From assembly GCA_016869675.1 (NCBI GenBank), contig VGDP01000017.1:1-62755 (forward strand): a stretch of DNA of 62,755 nucleotides. The letters are read 5' to 3'. Each line of letters begins with the position of its first letter. Positions within the stretch are counted from its first letter, which is position 1. Positions 26,842 to 35,955 of this stretch are shown here, piece by piece. The notes under the pieces were generated by a model, which worked only from the letters and a program-made list of their open reading frames with translations, was not told the DNA's origin and did no database searches. The stretch comes from Alphaproteobacteria bacterium (GTDB lineage: Bacteria; Pseudomonadota; Alphaproteobacteria; SP197). The position numbers and the translations under genes were made by a program.

Positions 26842-28298
26842 CGAAACCCTCCGGCGCGGCGTCGCCTGCAGCGCGCGCGCTGGCCGCGTTCGCGTCGGAG
26901 CGCGTCCTCGTCGTCGGCGACATCATGCTCGATCGCTTCGTCCACGGTGACGTGCGGCGTATCTCGCCCGAGGCTCCGGTGCCAGTGTTGCGTATCGCGC
27001 AGCAGGCCGACGCGCCGGGCGGCGCCGGCAACGTGGCGCGCAACGTGGCCTCGCTCGGCGCCACGGCCGCCCTGGTGGCAGTTGTCGGCGACGACGCCGA
27101 GGGAGCGGCGTTGATCGACCGCGCGGGCTCCACGCGCGGCATCGAGCCGCATCTGGTCGTGGCACCGGGGCGGCCGACCAGCCTCAAGACGCGCTACATG
27201 GCCGGCGGTCAGCAGATGCTGCGGGCCGACCGCGAGACAACGGCGCCCATCGATGCGGACTTGGCCGCCGCCGTGCTGGACCGGGTGGATGGGCTGCTTG
27301 GCGCGTGCGATGTGGTGGTTCTGTCGGATTATGCCAAGGGAGTGCTCGGCACCGATCTTACGCGTCGCATTCTCGCCGCGGCGGCACGGTCCGGCCGGCC
27401 CGTCGTGGTGGACCCCAAGGCGAAGGATGTGAGCCGCTACAGAGGTGCCGCGGTGCTGACGCCCAACCGCTCCGAGCTGGCAGAGGCGGTGGGCCGCGCG
27501 TTGGAGAGCGATGCCGCCATCGTCGACGCGGCACGCGCGGTTCTGGGCCAGATCGGCGGCCGTGGCGTGCTGGTGACGCGCGGCGCCGAAGGCATGACGC
27601 TGGTCACGGCCGAGGACGCGACCCACCTGCCCGCGCGTGCCCGCGAGGTGTTCGACGTGGCGGGCGCGGGCGACACGGCGATCGCCACGTTCGCCGCGGC
27701 AATGGGCGGCGGGGCGGAACTGCTCACCGCCGCCCAGCTCGCCAACGTGGCCGCCGGAATCGTCGTGGGCAAGGTCGGAACCGCGTTGGTCCATCCAGAC
27801 GAGCTGCGCCATGCCCTTGACGCCGCCGACGCCGCGAAGGTCATCGGGCTGGAGGCGGCGCGCGACCGTGTCGCCCTGTGGCGCCGTCGCGATGAAAGGA
27901 TCGTGTTCACCAACGGCTGCTTCGACCTGCTGCACCCGGGGCACGTGAGCCTGCTCGACCAGGCGCGCGCCGCGGGCGACAGGCTCATTGTCGGGCTCAA
28001 CGCGGATGCGAGCGTCGCCCGGCTGAAAGGCGCCGGGCGCCCCGTGCAGGGTGAGCAGGCGCGCGCGCGCGTCCTCGCCTCGCTCGCCGCCGTCGATCTG
28101 GTCGTGATCTTCGCCGAGGACACGCCGCTCGCGCTGATCGACGCGCTGCGACCCGACGTGCTGGTCAAGGGCGCCGATTACCAGCACGATCAGGTGGTCG
28201 GTGCCGACCTGGTCGAGAGCTGGGGCGGCCGGGTCGTACTCGCGGACATCATGCCCGGCCACAGCACCACGGCGACCATCGCGCGTCTGGTGCGTTAG
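26838..28298 (+). CDS. hldE: Bifunctional heptose-7-phosphate kinase / heptose-1-phosphate adenylyltransferase HldE
   Basis: 486 aa. The N-terminal ~320 residues are a ribokinase-type kinase ([20 protein letters not shown], catalytic loop [17 protein letters not shown]); the C-terminal ~155 residues are a nucleotidyltransferase ([20 protein letters not shown]). Together they form ADP-heptose precursor for LPS inner core, showing the organism is Gram-negative with heptose LPS. Start: GTG 26838 overlaps the preceding TGA (GTGA); GTG 26835 is equally possible. Confidence 0.94.
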   Translation: MTKPSGAASPAARALAAFASERVLVVGDIMLDRFVHGDVRRISPEAPVPVLRIAQQADAPGGAGNVARNVASLGATAALVAVVGDDAEGAALIDRAGSTRGIEPHLVVAPGRPTSLKTRYMAGGQQMLRADRETTAPIDADLAAAVLDRVDGLLGACDVVVLSDYAKGVLGTDLTRRILAAAARSGRPVVVDPKAKDVSRYRGAAVLTPNRSELAEAVGRALESDAAIVDAARAVLGQIGGRGVLVTRGAEGMTLVTAEDATHLPARAREVFDVAGAGDTAIATFAAAMGGGAELLTAAQLANVAAGIVVGKVGTALVHPDELRHALDAADAAKVIGLEAARDRVALWRRRDERIVFTNGCFDLLHPGHVSLLDQARAAGDRLIVGLNADASVARLKGAGRPVQGEQARARVLASLAAVDLVVIFAEDTPLALIDALRPDVLVKGADYQHDQVVGADLVESWGGRVVLADIMPGHSTTATIARLVR

Positions 28299-28318
28299 CC
28301 CGCCCCTCGGCCGCCACC

Positions 28319-29929
28319 TCAGACCAGCAGGGCCATGCCGCCGCCGTAGGCTGGGTCCCCCGCTCCGGTCAGCCGATCACCGTCGATCTTGATGGGATGG
28401 ACGCCGGCGATGGCGAAGCTGAGCGGGTTGCGGTCGATCGCATAGCCCTCGACCGCGAGCTGATCCGAAACGAAGCGCGGGATGCGCGCCGTCACCTCGA
28501 TGGCGTCGCTCAGCGCCGAGAAGCGGGGCGCGATCACCGCCTCGGTGATCGACATGCCGAAATCGATGACGTTGAGGATGACCTGCAGGACCCCCATGGC
28601 GATGTGGGTCCCGCCCGGCGCCCCGATCACCAGCATCGGCTTGTCGTCCTTGAACACGATGGTCGGGCAGATGGAGGAGAAGCGCGCCTTGCCCGGCGCG
28701 ATCGATCCGGCCCGGCCCGGGCGCGGGTCGAACACGCCCATGCAGCCGTTGTACATGAACCCGAGGCCATCGGTGATCACGCCCGACATCATGCCGAGCG
28801 AGTGCGTCATCGAGACGATGTTGCCGCCCTTGTCGATCACCGAGATGTGCGTGGTGCCGGGAGACTCGGACGAGGGCAGGCGCGTGACCCGAACGCGGCG
28901 GCCGGCGCGGATCTCGTCGGTGCGCGCCCTGGCGTAGGCTTTGTCCGTCAGGCGTGCCACGGGAACGTCGACGAAGGCCGGGTCGCCCACATGGGCATCC
29001 TTGTCGGCGGTGGCTGACTTCATGGCCTCGGCGACCAGCTTGATCATCGCGGGCGTGTTGTGGCCCAGCGCGGTGACGTCGAAATTCTCGAGGATGTTGA
29101 GCATTTCGATGAGCTGGATGCCGCCGCCGGGTGGCCGGTTCGTCGTCAGCCGATGCCCGCGATACGTGCCGACGAGAGGTTCCGTCTCGACGGTCCGGTA
29201 CGCCGCCAGGTCCTGGGCATCGAGCAGCGCGTCGTGCGCCGCCATGTCGGCGGCGATCGTGCGCGACAGGGCCCCGGTGTAGAACGTCTCGGCGCCCTCC
29301 TCCGCGATCTGCGTGAGGGTCCGGGCATAATCCGTGTTGCGGATGATCGTGCCGATCCGCTTCGGGTTGCCCTCGGCATCGAGGTAGAGAGCACGCGAAC
29401 CGGCGCTGTGGCGCAGGCGGTCGAGGATCGGCACGCGCGGGTCGGGGTCGACAGACATCCAGTAGTGGTAGACATCGGGCGACACGGCGAAGCCATCGGC
29501 CGCCTGGGCGATCGCGGGCGCGACGACGTCGCACCACGGCAGGACGCCGAAGCGTCGGTGGACCTCGTGGTAGGCCTTGAGCGAGCCGGGCGTCGTGATC
29601 GATCGGTAGCCGACGTCGTTGACGCGTCCCTTGAGCACGAAGCCGAAGCCGTCGCGCGTCTCGCCCTCGATCAGATGCTGCCACATCTCGGGCCGGGCAC
29701 GCCGCGGCACGCGGCCGTGGAAGTCGACGATCGCGTGAGCGCCGCGGCCGGGCATGTAGACTTGGCAGCTGCCGAAGCCGGCGATGCCGCACATCAAGGG
29801 GTCGACCACGCCCTGGACGAAGGCGCAGGCGATCGCCGCGTCGACGGCGTTGCCGCCCTTCATCAGGGCCAGCGCGCCGGCCTCCACCGCCTCGGGCTGC
29901 GGCGCGCAGATCATTCCGTGGGCAACCAT
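28319..29929 (-). CDS. ggt: Gamma-glutamyltransferase family enzyme
   Basis: 536 aa N-terminal nucleophile hydrolase. The proenzyme is expected to cleave before the Thr in PGTTHISVIDKGGNIVSMTH; other GGT features are GGNAVDAAIACAF near the N-terminus and a conserved glycine loop in MLVIGAPGGTHIAMGV. There is no signal peptide, so it is probably cytoplasmic, as expected for a catabolic enzyme that hydrolyses gamma-glutamyl amides. It is the last gene of the six-gene leftward operon, 36 bp after the LivH-type permease, which fits a role in removing a gamma-glutamyl tag. Confidence 0.88.
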   Translation of the reverse strand: MVAHGMICAPQPEAVEAGALALMKGGNAVDAAIACAFVQGVVDPLMCGIAGFGSCQVYMPGRGAHAIVDFHGRVPRRARPEMWQHLIEGETRDGFGFVLKGRVNDVGYRSITTPGSLKAYHEVHRRFGVLPWCDVVAPAIAQAADGFAVSPDVYHYWMSVDPDPRVPILDRLRHSAGSRALYLDAEGNPKRIGTIIRNTDYARTLTQIAEEGAETFYTGALSRTIAADMAAHDALLDAQDLAAYRTVETEPLVGTYRGHRLTTNRPPGGGIQLIEMLNILENFDVTALGHNTPAMIKLVAEAMKSATADKDAHVGDPAFVDVPVARLTDKAYARARTDEIRAGRRVRVTRLPSSESPGTTHISVIDKGGNIVSMTHSLGMMSGVITDGLGFMYNGCMGVFDPRPGRAGSIAPGKARFSSICPTIVFKDDKPMLVIGAPGGTHIAMGVLQVILNVIDFGMSITEAVIAPRFSALSDAIEVTARIPRFVSDQLAVEGYAIDRNPLSFAIAGVHPIKIDGDRLTGAGDPAYGGGMALLV

Positions 29930-29965
29930 GGCGCACCTTCCTTCCGTGGACGGGGAGACGCGACC

Positions 29966-30859
29966 CTAGCGCACGCTCTCCCGCGCGCGGCCCATCAACC
30001 CGCGCGGCCGCAGCACCAGGATCAGGATGACCAGGGCCAGCGTCAACGCCTCGCGGTAGGCTACCAGGTCGTCGGGCAGGAAGGCGCGCAAGCCGATCTC
30101 GATGAAGCCAAGCAGAAAGCCGCCGGCTACCGCCCCCTCCAGACGGCCCAGGCCGCCGACGATGACCGCGATGAAGGCCTTGAGCACCGGCAGGAAACCC
30201 ATGAGCGGATCGACCGAGCCACGCTGCGCCACCCAGAACGTCGCCGCAGCGCCGGCCAGCACGCCGGAGACGCCGAACGCCGCCGCGATCACGGCGTTCG
30301 CCCGAATGCCCATCAGCCGTGCCACGTCGAAGTCACTGGCGGCCGCGCGCATGGCGATGCCCATGCGCGTACGCCGGAAGAACACGGTCAGCCCGGCCAG
30401 CAGCGCCAGGGTGACGATGATCGACAACGCCTGGATCGTGCCGACATGCAGCGTGCCCAGGGTCCACGATCCGGTCAGCACATCGGGCACCGCGACCGGC
30501 CGCCCCTTGGGCGAGATCAGGTTCTGGAACAGCACCTGCATGATGCCGCTCACCGCGAAGCTCGTCAGCAGCAGTGCCGCCGGGCTGGCGCTGCGTACGG
30601 GGCGGAAGGCGATCTTCTCCATGGCGACCGCGATTGCCAAGCCCGTGACGACCGCCGCCACGATGCCCAGCCCGAACGGCAGGCCCACCAGAATCACGAA
30701 CCACAGGCCGTAGCCCGCGCCCGACATGATCTCGCCATGGGCGAAGTTGATCAGGCCCATCATGCTGAACACGATGGCGAGCCCGAGTGCCAGCAGCGCG
30801 TAGGTACCGCCCAGGCTAAGCGCGTTGAGCACCTGCTGCAGCAACAGCTCGATCGTCAC
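29966..30859 (-). CDS. livH: Branched-chain amino acid-type ABC transporter permease (LivH)
   Basis: 297 aa inner-membrane permease with about eight membrane segments. The N-terminus LLLQQVLNALSLGGTYALLA and GLINFAHGEIMSGAGYG are LivH hallmarks; the EAA-like loop is ARLMGIRANAVIAAAFG. It forms the membrane channel with the LivM part of the fused protein upstream. Transporters of this family also carry amides, urea and aromatic acids, so the substrate need not be leucine. Confidence 0.92.
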   Translation of the reverse strand: MTIELLLQQVLNALSLGGTYALLALGLAIVFSMMGLINFAHGEIMSGAGYGLWFVILVGLPFGLGIVAAVVTGLAIAVAMEKIAFRPVRSASPAALLLTSFAVSGIMQVLFQNLISPKGRPVAVPDVLTGSWTLGTLHVGTIQALSIIVTLALLAGLTVFFRRTRMGIAMRAAASDFDVARLMGIRANAVIAAAFGVSGVLAGAAATFWVAQRGSVDPLMGFLPVLKAFIAVIVGGLGRLEGAVAGGFLLGFIEIGLRAFLPDDLVAYREALTLALVILILVLRPRGLMGRARESVR

Positions 30860-30911
30860 GAGTCGTGGTCCCCCGCGGTCCGGCCAGGCCCACGCGGTCG
30901 CCAGGACGTCG

Positions 30912-31640
30912 TCATGCCGCCGATTCCCGTTCGAGGCCCAGATAGGCCTGGGCCAGGCCAGCGGAGCGCCTGAGCTCGGCCGCCGGTCCAGACATGACGA
31001 TCGCGCCGTTGGCCAGCACGTAGGCGTGGTCGGCGATGTCGAGCGCGCGGTCGACGTTCTGTTCGACCAGCAACAGCGTCAGGCCGCGCCGCTTCAGGTC
31101 GACAATCCGTTCGAAGATCGTGTCCACCACCTTTGGCGCCAGGCCTAGCGAGGGCTCGTCCAGCAACAGCAGGCGGGCGGCCGAGAGCAGCGCGCGGGCG
31201 AGCGCGAGCTGCTGCTGTTCGCCGCCCGACAGGCTGCCGGCCTTCTGGCCTCGCCGCTCGTAGAGCACGGGGAACAACGCGAACACCTGGTCGCGGTCGG
31301 CGGCGATGGTCGCGCGGTCGCGCCGGCCGACCGTGGCGACCACCAGGTTCTCGTCCACCGTCAGGTCGGCGAACACCCGGCGGCCTTCGGGCACCATGGT
31401 CATGCCGCGCCGCACGATGCGTTCGGGCGGCCAGCCCAGGATGTCCTCGCCGTCGAACGCGACGCGCCCCGACGCACCACGCGCCCAGCCCATCAGCGCG
31501 CGGAGCGTCGACGACTTGCCCGCCCCGTTGGGCCCGAGCAGCGCGACCAGGCCGCCGCGTTCGACCGAGATGTCGATGCCACGGACGGCCTGGACTGACC
31601 CGTAGGCGACGCCCAGGTCCTGGACGACCAGGGCGCTCAC
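30912..31640 (-). CDS. livF: Branched-chain-type ABC transporter ATPase (LivF)
   Basis: 242 aa from GTG 31638-31640. Walker A GPNGAGKS, Q-loop region MVPEGRRVFADLTVDENL (typical LivF), signature SLSGGEQQQLALARAL, Walker B LLLLDEPSLGL and EQNVDRAL. An upstream ATG at 31742 would overlap the binding-protein gene and is rejected. It partners the LivG domain of the fused permease-ATPase. Confidence 0.93.
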   Translation of the reverse strand: MSALVVQDLGVAYGSVQAVRGIDISVERGGLVALLGPNGAGKSSTLRALMGWARGASGRVAFDGEDILGWPPERIVRRGMTMVPEGRRVFADLTVDENLVVATVGRRDRATIAADRDQVFALFPVLYERRGQKAGSLSGGEQQQLALARALLSAARLLLLDEPSLGLAPKVVDTIFERIVDLKRRGLTLLLVEQNVDRALDIADHAYVLANGAIVMSGPAAELRRSAGLAQAYLGLERESAA

Positions 31641-31656
31641 GCTACGTGCGTCCGTG

Positions 31657-32829
31657 TCACGGCGCCGGGACGTCGGCCGCGGCCGGCTGCATGTTGCCCA
31701 GGTGCTCCTTGGCGCCGCCGGTGACACGCACCAGGGCGACATCGCGCAGCGCCACGTTGTTGGGCGTGTTGAGCGCGACCGTGCTGCCCGTCACGCCCTT
31801 GAAGTCGGTCATGGCGGCCAGTGCGTCGCGGATAGCCGCACCCTCGGTCGAACCGGCGGCCTCGATCGCCTTGGCGAGCGTCATGACGGCCTCGTGCGCC
31901 ACGGCCGCGAACGGCGCCACGTCGGTCTCGATGGCGCCGCCGTAGCGCGCCACATAGGCCTTGTAGAACGCCTCGAGGTCGCTGCCCGGGGCGGGGAAGC
32001 CGCCGGTGGTGAACACGACGCCCTCGGCGATCTCGCCCAGCGCCAGCGTGGTGCCGGAATCGATGCCGTCGCTGCCGATCACCGGCGTGGTGATGCCGGC
32101 CGCGCGGAGCTGCTTGATGAACGCCGGGAAGTCGGGCTCGTAGGCCGAGGTCATGATGACGTCGGGCTGCGGGTCGAGCGCCTTGATGTTGGTGACCTCG
32201 GCGCTGAAATCCTGCTGGCCGAACGCGTACGTGCCCTGGCCGACCAGCGCCCCGCCCATCTTCTGGAACGCGTCGGCGAAGTAGAGCGGCAACTTCTCGG
32301 TGTAGGGCGTGTCCGGCGAGATCAGGATGTAGGCGTTGGCGTAGCCCCGTTCGCGCGCGTACTTGGCCGAGACCGCCGCCTGCAGGTTGTCCGCCGTGTA
32401 AGTCTGGAACGTGTAGTCGCCGACCGCGGCGAAGAGCACCGGGGTCGACGCGCAGGGCGCGATGACCGGGATCTGCGCCGCCTGCGCCGGCTGGGCGAAG
32501 GCGATGGCCGGGTCCGCGTCGCACGGCGAGATCAGCGCCACCGCCCCGGCGGCGACCAATTCATTGCCGGCGACGGCGGCGGCGGCCGCCTCGGAGCGCA
32601 CGTCCTTCACCTGGAAGTCGATCATGTACTTGCCGGCGATGCCGCCGGCCGCGTTGATCTCGTCCACCGCCATCTGCGCGCCGTTGAGCACGAGCCCGTC
32701 GTAATACGCCAGGTAGCCGGTCAGGCCGCCGCCGAAGCCGATGACGATGGTCTCCTGCGCCTGGGCCAGCGGGGCCTGGCTCAGGGCCGCCGCCGCTGCC
32801 AGCGTGCCTAGGACGTGTCTGCGCTTCAT
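31657..32829 (-). CDS. ABC transporter substrate-binding protein (LivJ/LivK-like)
   Basis: 390 aa periplasmic type I binding protein. Signal peptide MKRRHVLGTLAAAAALSQ ends at AQA|Q; the mature part begins ETIVIGFGGGLTGYLAYYD and contains LNGAQMAVDEINAAGGIAGK, the family's usual opening, with two Rossmann-like lobes. The ligand pocket cannot be assigned; its place beside an FAD amine oxidase and gamma-glutamyl enzymes suggests an amine or amino acid. Confidence 0.9.
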   Translation of the reverse strand: MKRRHVLGTLAAAAALSQAPLAQAQETIVIGFGGGLTGYLAYYDGLVLNGAQMAVDEINAAGGIAGKYMIDFQVKDVRSEAAAAAVAGNELVAAGAVALISPCDADPAIAFAQPAQAAQIPVIAPCASTPVLFAAVGDYTFQTYTADNLQAAVSAKYARERGYANAYILISPDTPYTEKLPLYFADAFQKMGGALVGQGTYAFGQQDFSAEVTNIKALDPQPDVIMTSAYEPDFPAFIKQLRAAGITTPVIGSDGIDSGTTLALGEIAEGVVFTTGGFPAPGSDLEAFYKAYVARYGGAIETDVAPFAAVAHEAVMTLAKAIEAAGSTEGAAIRDALAAMTDFKGVTGSTVALNTPNNVALRDVALVRVTGGAKEHLGNMQPAAADVPAP

Positions 32830-32851
32830 GGATACCTCCTCTGTCGTTGGT

Positions 32852-34651
32852 TCAACCCTCGGAATTCGGTTCGGTCGGCCGATGCGCGCGGCCCAGATAG
32901 GCCTCGATCACCGCCGGGTCCTTCTGCACCACGGCGGGCGGACCCTCCGCGATGACCTGTCCGCGATCGAGCACGACGACCCGATCGCACAAGCGCATGA
33001 TCAGCCTGAGGTCGTGGTCGATGACCAGGAGACCGATCCCCGTCTCGTCGCGCAAGCGCCGCAGATCGTCAAGCAGCGCGTCTGACTCCGTCTCGTTCAT
33101 GCCGGCCGCCGGCTCGTCCAGCAACAGGAATCGGGGCGCCAGCGCAACCGCCCGCGCGATCTCGAGCCGGCGCTGCGGACCGTACGCCAGCGTCCCCGCC
33201 GGCCGGTGGGCCAAGGCGTCCAGGCCGAACTGCGCGAGCAGGGGCCCAGCGTCGAGGCCCGAGCGTCGCGCCGCCACCTCCACGTTCTCGTGCACGCTCA
33301 GGTTGCGGAACAGTCGGATGTTCTGGAACGTGCGGCCCAGGCCCCGGCGCGCCATGCGCCACGCCGGCCAGTCGGTGGCGTCCACGCCATCCAGGGTCAC
33401 GCGACCGGCATCGGGCCGCAGCACACCCGAGATCAGGCCGAGCAGGGTCGATTTGCCCGCGCCGTTCGGCCCAATCAATCCGACGATCTCGCCGGTCGCG
33501 AGGCGCAGGTCCACGCCGTCCACGGCGCGCAGACCGCCAAAGCTGCGGCCGATGCCTTCGGCGACCAGCGCGCCGGCGGCCTCGACGCGCGGCAGAGGGC
33601 CCGGCGCGACATGCGGTGAAGCGGCGGGCGCGACGAGTTCCTCGATCTCGGCGAAGCCGAGGAGGCCTTGGGGTCGTCGATACATGACCAGCAGGATCGC
33701 CAAACCGAGCCCCACCACGGTCAGGCCGAACACCGGCGGTACCGCCAGGCTGCCGATCGCGAAGCCTTCCTCCAGCCGGCGCAGGGCTTCGATCAGCACG
33801 GTGACGAGCACCGCCCCCGCCACGGCGCCCGAGACGCTGGCCATGCCGCCGACGATCAGCATGGCGAGCAGCGCGAACGTCAGATGGAAGTAGAAGGCCT
33901 TCGGCGTGATGACGCCGAGGAAATGGGCGTAGAGCGCCCCGGCGACGGCCGCGACCATGGCGCTCAGCAGCCACGACGACCAGCGGCGCGGCACGGCGCG
34001 CACACCGACCGCACCGGCCGCCGGCTCGTCCTCGCGCGTCGCGCGCAGCTCCAGCCCAATACTGCTGCCGCGAAAGACACGCGCGAGCACGATCGCCACG
34101 GCGGCCGCGGCAAACGCTGTCCACACGCCGACGGTGATCGGGATGCCGTAGAACGCTTGGCTGCCGCGCGTGATCTCGCGCGCGCCGATCAGCACGTTGT
34201 AGACGATAACCAGCAAGCCAAGCGTCGCGATCGACGCGGCAGCACCGTCCAGCCGAGCGATGACCATGCCCGTCAGCCCGGCTACCAACCCGACTCCCAG
34301 GACAACGAAGGCGAGCGACAGCGGCAGCGGCAGTTCGACCACCGCGAGGAACGCGGGCAACCCCGGCAGGTTTCCGGCCTTGAAGTTCGGCGCCACGGTC
34401 AGGATGGCGGACAGGTAGCCGCCCAGCGCCATGAAGCACGTGTGCCCGAAGCTGACGATACCGGCGTTGCCCACGTAGATGCCGATGCCAACCACGGCGG
34501 TCAGTGCCACGAAGAAGTTGACCACCGTCTGCGTCCACGCCGGATCGCCGGCGGCCGCCGTCGCGATCGCGACCAACGCCAGCGGCGCCACCAGGAACGC
34601 GGCGCCCCGGAGATCCCGCGCGGCGCGCGCGGCGTGCGTCGAAGCCGCCAT
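32852..34651 (-). CDS. Fused LivM permease - LivG ATPase
   Basis: 599 aa. Residues ~1-320 are a LivM-type permease (YVGNAGIVSFGHTCFMALGG, EIEL-like loop RATREDEPAAGAVGVRA, several membrane segments); residues ~355-590 are a LivG ATPase (Walker A GPNGAGKST, signature-like LAYGPQRRLEIARAVAL, Walker B FLLLDEPAAGMNETE, LVIDHDLRLIMRLCDRVVVLD). Such fusions are known in alphaproteobacteria. The ATG overlaps the stop of the upstream FAD oxidase (TGATG), so oxidase and transporter are expressed together. Confidence 0.92.
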   Translation of the reverse strand: MAASTHAARAARDLRGAAFLVAPLALVAIATAAAGDPAWTQTVVNFFVALTAVVGIGIYVGNAGIVSFGHTCFMALGGYLSAILTVAPNFKAGNLPGLPAFLAVVELPLPLSLAFVVLGVGLVAGLTGMVIARLDGAAASIATLGLLVIVYNVLIGAREITRGSQAFYGIPITVGVWTAFAAAAVAIVLARVFRGSSIGLELRATREDEPAAGAVGVRAVPRRWSSWLLSAMVAAVAGALYAHFLGVITPKAFYFHLTFALLAMLIVGGMASVSGAVAGAVLVTVLIEALRRLEEGFAIGSLAVPPVFGLTVVGLGLAILLVMYRRPQGLLGFAEIEELVAPAASPHVAPGPLPRVEAAGALVAEGIGRSFGGLRAVDGVDLRLATGEIVGLIGPNGAGKSTLLGLISGVLRPDAGRVTLDGVDATDWPAWRMARRGLGRTFQNIRLFRNLSVHENVEVAARRSGLDAGPLLAQFGLDALAHRPAGTLAYGPQRRLEIARAVALAPRFLLLDEPAAGMNETESDALLDDLRRLRDETGIGLLVIDHDLRLIMRLCDRVVVLDRGQVIAEGPPAVVQKDPAVIEAYLGRAHRPTEPNSEG

Positions 34652-35826
34652 CACGCGGTGTCGCCGAAGCGGGCCAGCGCGAAGTCATCGAGCGCCGGCG
34701 CCTGGCCCGCCGCGACCAACCGCGCCACCTCCTCGCCCACCGCCGGACCCAACTTGAAGCCGTGCCCGCTGGATCCGCAGATCATGTGCGCTCCGTCCAC
34801 CCCCGGCAGTCGATCGATGATCGGCAGGTCGTCGGGGCTCATGTCGTAGAGCCCCGCGTAGCCGCGCCGTACGCCGAGGCTCTCGAACGCCGGCACGCGC
34901 CGCACGATGTGGGTCAGGATCTCGGTGGACCCCGCTTGATCCACCAACTCGTCATAGGCGTCCGGATCATCGGCCTGGTCTGGACGCTCCACATCGCCAT
35001 GGCGCACCCCCGTGCCGCCGCCGGCCCACGAACCGACCAAAATCGTCCCCTCGCCTTCGGGCCGCGCGTAGTTGCACAGGATGTCGTCGCACCAGGCGAA
35101 GGGCAGAATCGCGCGGGCGCGCGCCGGGGCGTCAAGCACCGCCATGCCGTGCCGCTCGACCGTGATCGGCAGTTCGACGCCGAGCCGAGCGGCGATGGGC
35201 CGCGTCCACACCCCGGTCGCGAGCACAACCGCGTCGGCACCGATGCGCTCCCCACCGGTCGTCTCGATCCCCGCCACACGGCCCCGTTCCACCACCAACC
35301 GCATCATGGCCGTGTCCAGCCGGATACGCGCACCCGCCCTCCGGGCACCTTCCGCCAGGGCGTTCGCTGCGCCGTACGGATCCGCGTAGCCGCACGTGGG
35401 CTCCCAGACGCCGAGCGCGGCATCGTCGGTGACGATGCCGGGCGCCATGCGCGCCACCTCGGCCGGCGCGATCGCCTCGATGGCCGCGCCCTCGCCCTTG
35501 ATGCGCTCGACCGCCGCGCGCCATGCCGGTGCCGCCTCGGCGCCCACCAGCCACATCATCCCGACCGGACGGAACACGACCGGCGCGCCGATCGTGGCCG
35601 GCAGATCGCGCAGGATGGCCGTGCCGCGCGCCGCCAGCCGCGACAGCGCGGGCGCCATGTAGAACGCATGGCAGATCGCCGAGGACCGCCACGTGGGGCC
35701 ATACGCAGGATGACGCTTTTCCAACAGCGTCGTCGCCACGCCGCGCGCTGCCAGATGATACGCCGTGCTGACCCCGGCGATACCCGCCCCGACGACGACG
35801 ACCTCGGTTCCTCGCGCGTTCGCCAT
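34651..35826 (-). CDS. FAD-dependent amine/amino-acid oxidase (DAO family)
   Basis: 391 aa from ATG 35824-35826 with AAGGGG upstream. N-terminal VVVVGAGIAGVSTAYHLA binds FAD; the C-terminus HMICGSSGHGFKLGPAVGEE is the conserved end of sarcosine/glycine-oxidase-like enzymes. First gene of a leftward operon with a Liv-type transporter and GGT, directly behind the shared control region with rpiR. It probably oxidises an amino acid or N-substituted glycine that is imported or made by the pathway. The exact substrate is unknown. Confidence 0.87.
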   Translation of the reverse strand: MANARGTEVVVVGAGIAGVSTAYHLAARGVATTLLEKRHPAYGPTWRSSAICHAFYMAPALSRLAARGTAILRDLPATIGAPVVFRPVGMMWLVGAEAAPAWRAAVERIKGEGAAIEAIAPAEVARMAPGIVTDDAALGVWEPTCGYADPYGAANALAEGARRAGARIRLDTAMMRLVVERGRVAGIETTGGERIGADAVVLATGVWTRPIAARLGVELPITVERHGMAVLDAPARARAILPFAWCDDILCNYARPEGEGTILVGSWAGGGTGVRHGDVERPDQADDPDAYDELVDQAGSTEILTHIVRRVPAFESLGVRRGYAGLYDMSPDDLPIIDRLPGVDGAHMICGSSGHGFKLGPAVGEEVARLVAAGQAPALDDFALARFGDTA

Positions 35827-35860
35827 GGCCCCTTCACGGCTGCGGAGAGATGTTGCACGG

Positions 35861-35889
35861 ACGTTATCAAGGCGCCAATCCACCGTCAA
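35861..35889 (-). promoter_or_regulatory. Possible promoter of the leftward oxidase-transporter operon
   Basis: On the reverse strand TTGACG (35884-35889) and TAACGT (35861-35866) are 17 bp apart. The -10 is weak, but the position, 34 bp before the oxidase start and 32 bp downstream of the palindromic operator, suits a regulated promoter. Confidence 0.4.
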
Positions 35890-35921
35890 ATTGGTTGCAA
35901 CGTCGACGACGCCGTATCAAT

Positions 35922-35939
35922 CTGTAATCGATATTACAG
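35922..35939. promoter_or_regulatory. RpiR-type palindromic operator
   Basis: CTGTAATCGATATTACAG consists of 7-bp arms CTGTAAT/ATTACAG around CGAT. The half sites resemble the TGTAAT...ATTACA operators known for HexR, an RpiR-family repressor. It lies 16 bp before the GTG of the RpiR gene and in front of the divergent oxidase operon, so it probably controls both. Confidence 0.75.
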
Positions 35940-35955
35940 GCTGCGCGGGTTCGCC

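Noticed and set aside
34762-35955. Forward extension of the RpiR gene
   Set aside because: It is antisense to the FAD oxidase and crosses the promoter and operator region; RpiR similarity begins at about 35956.
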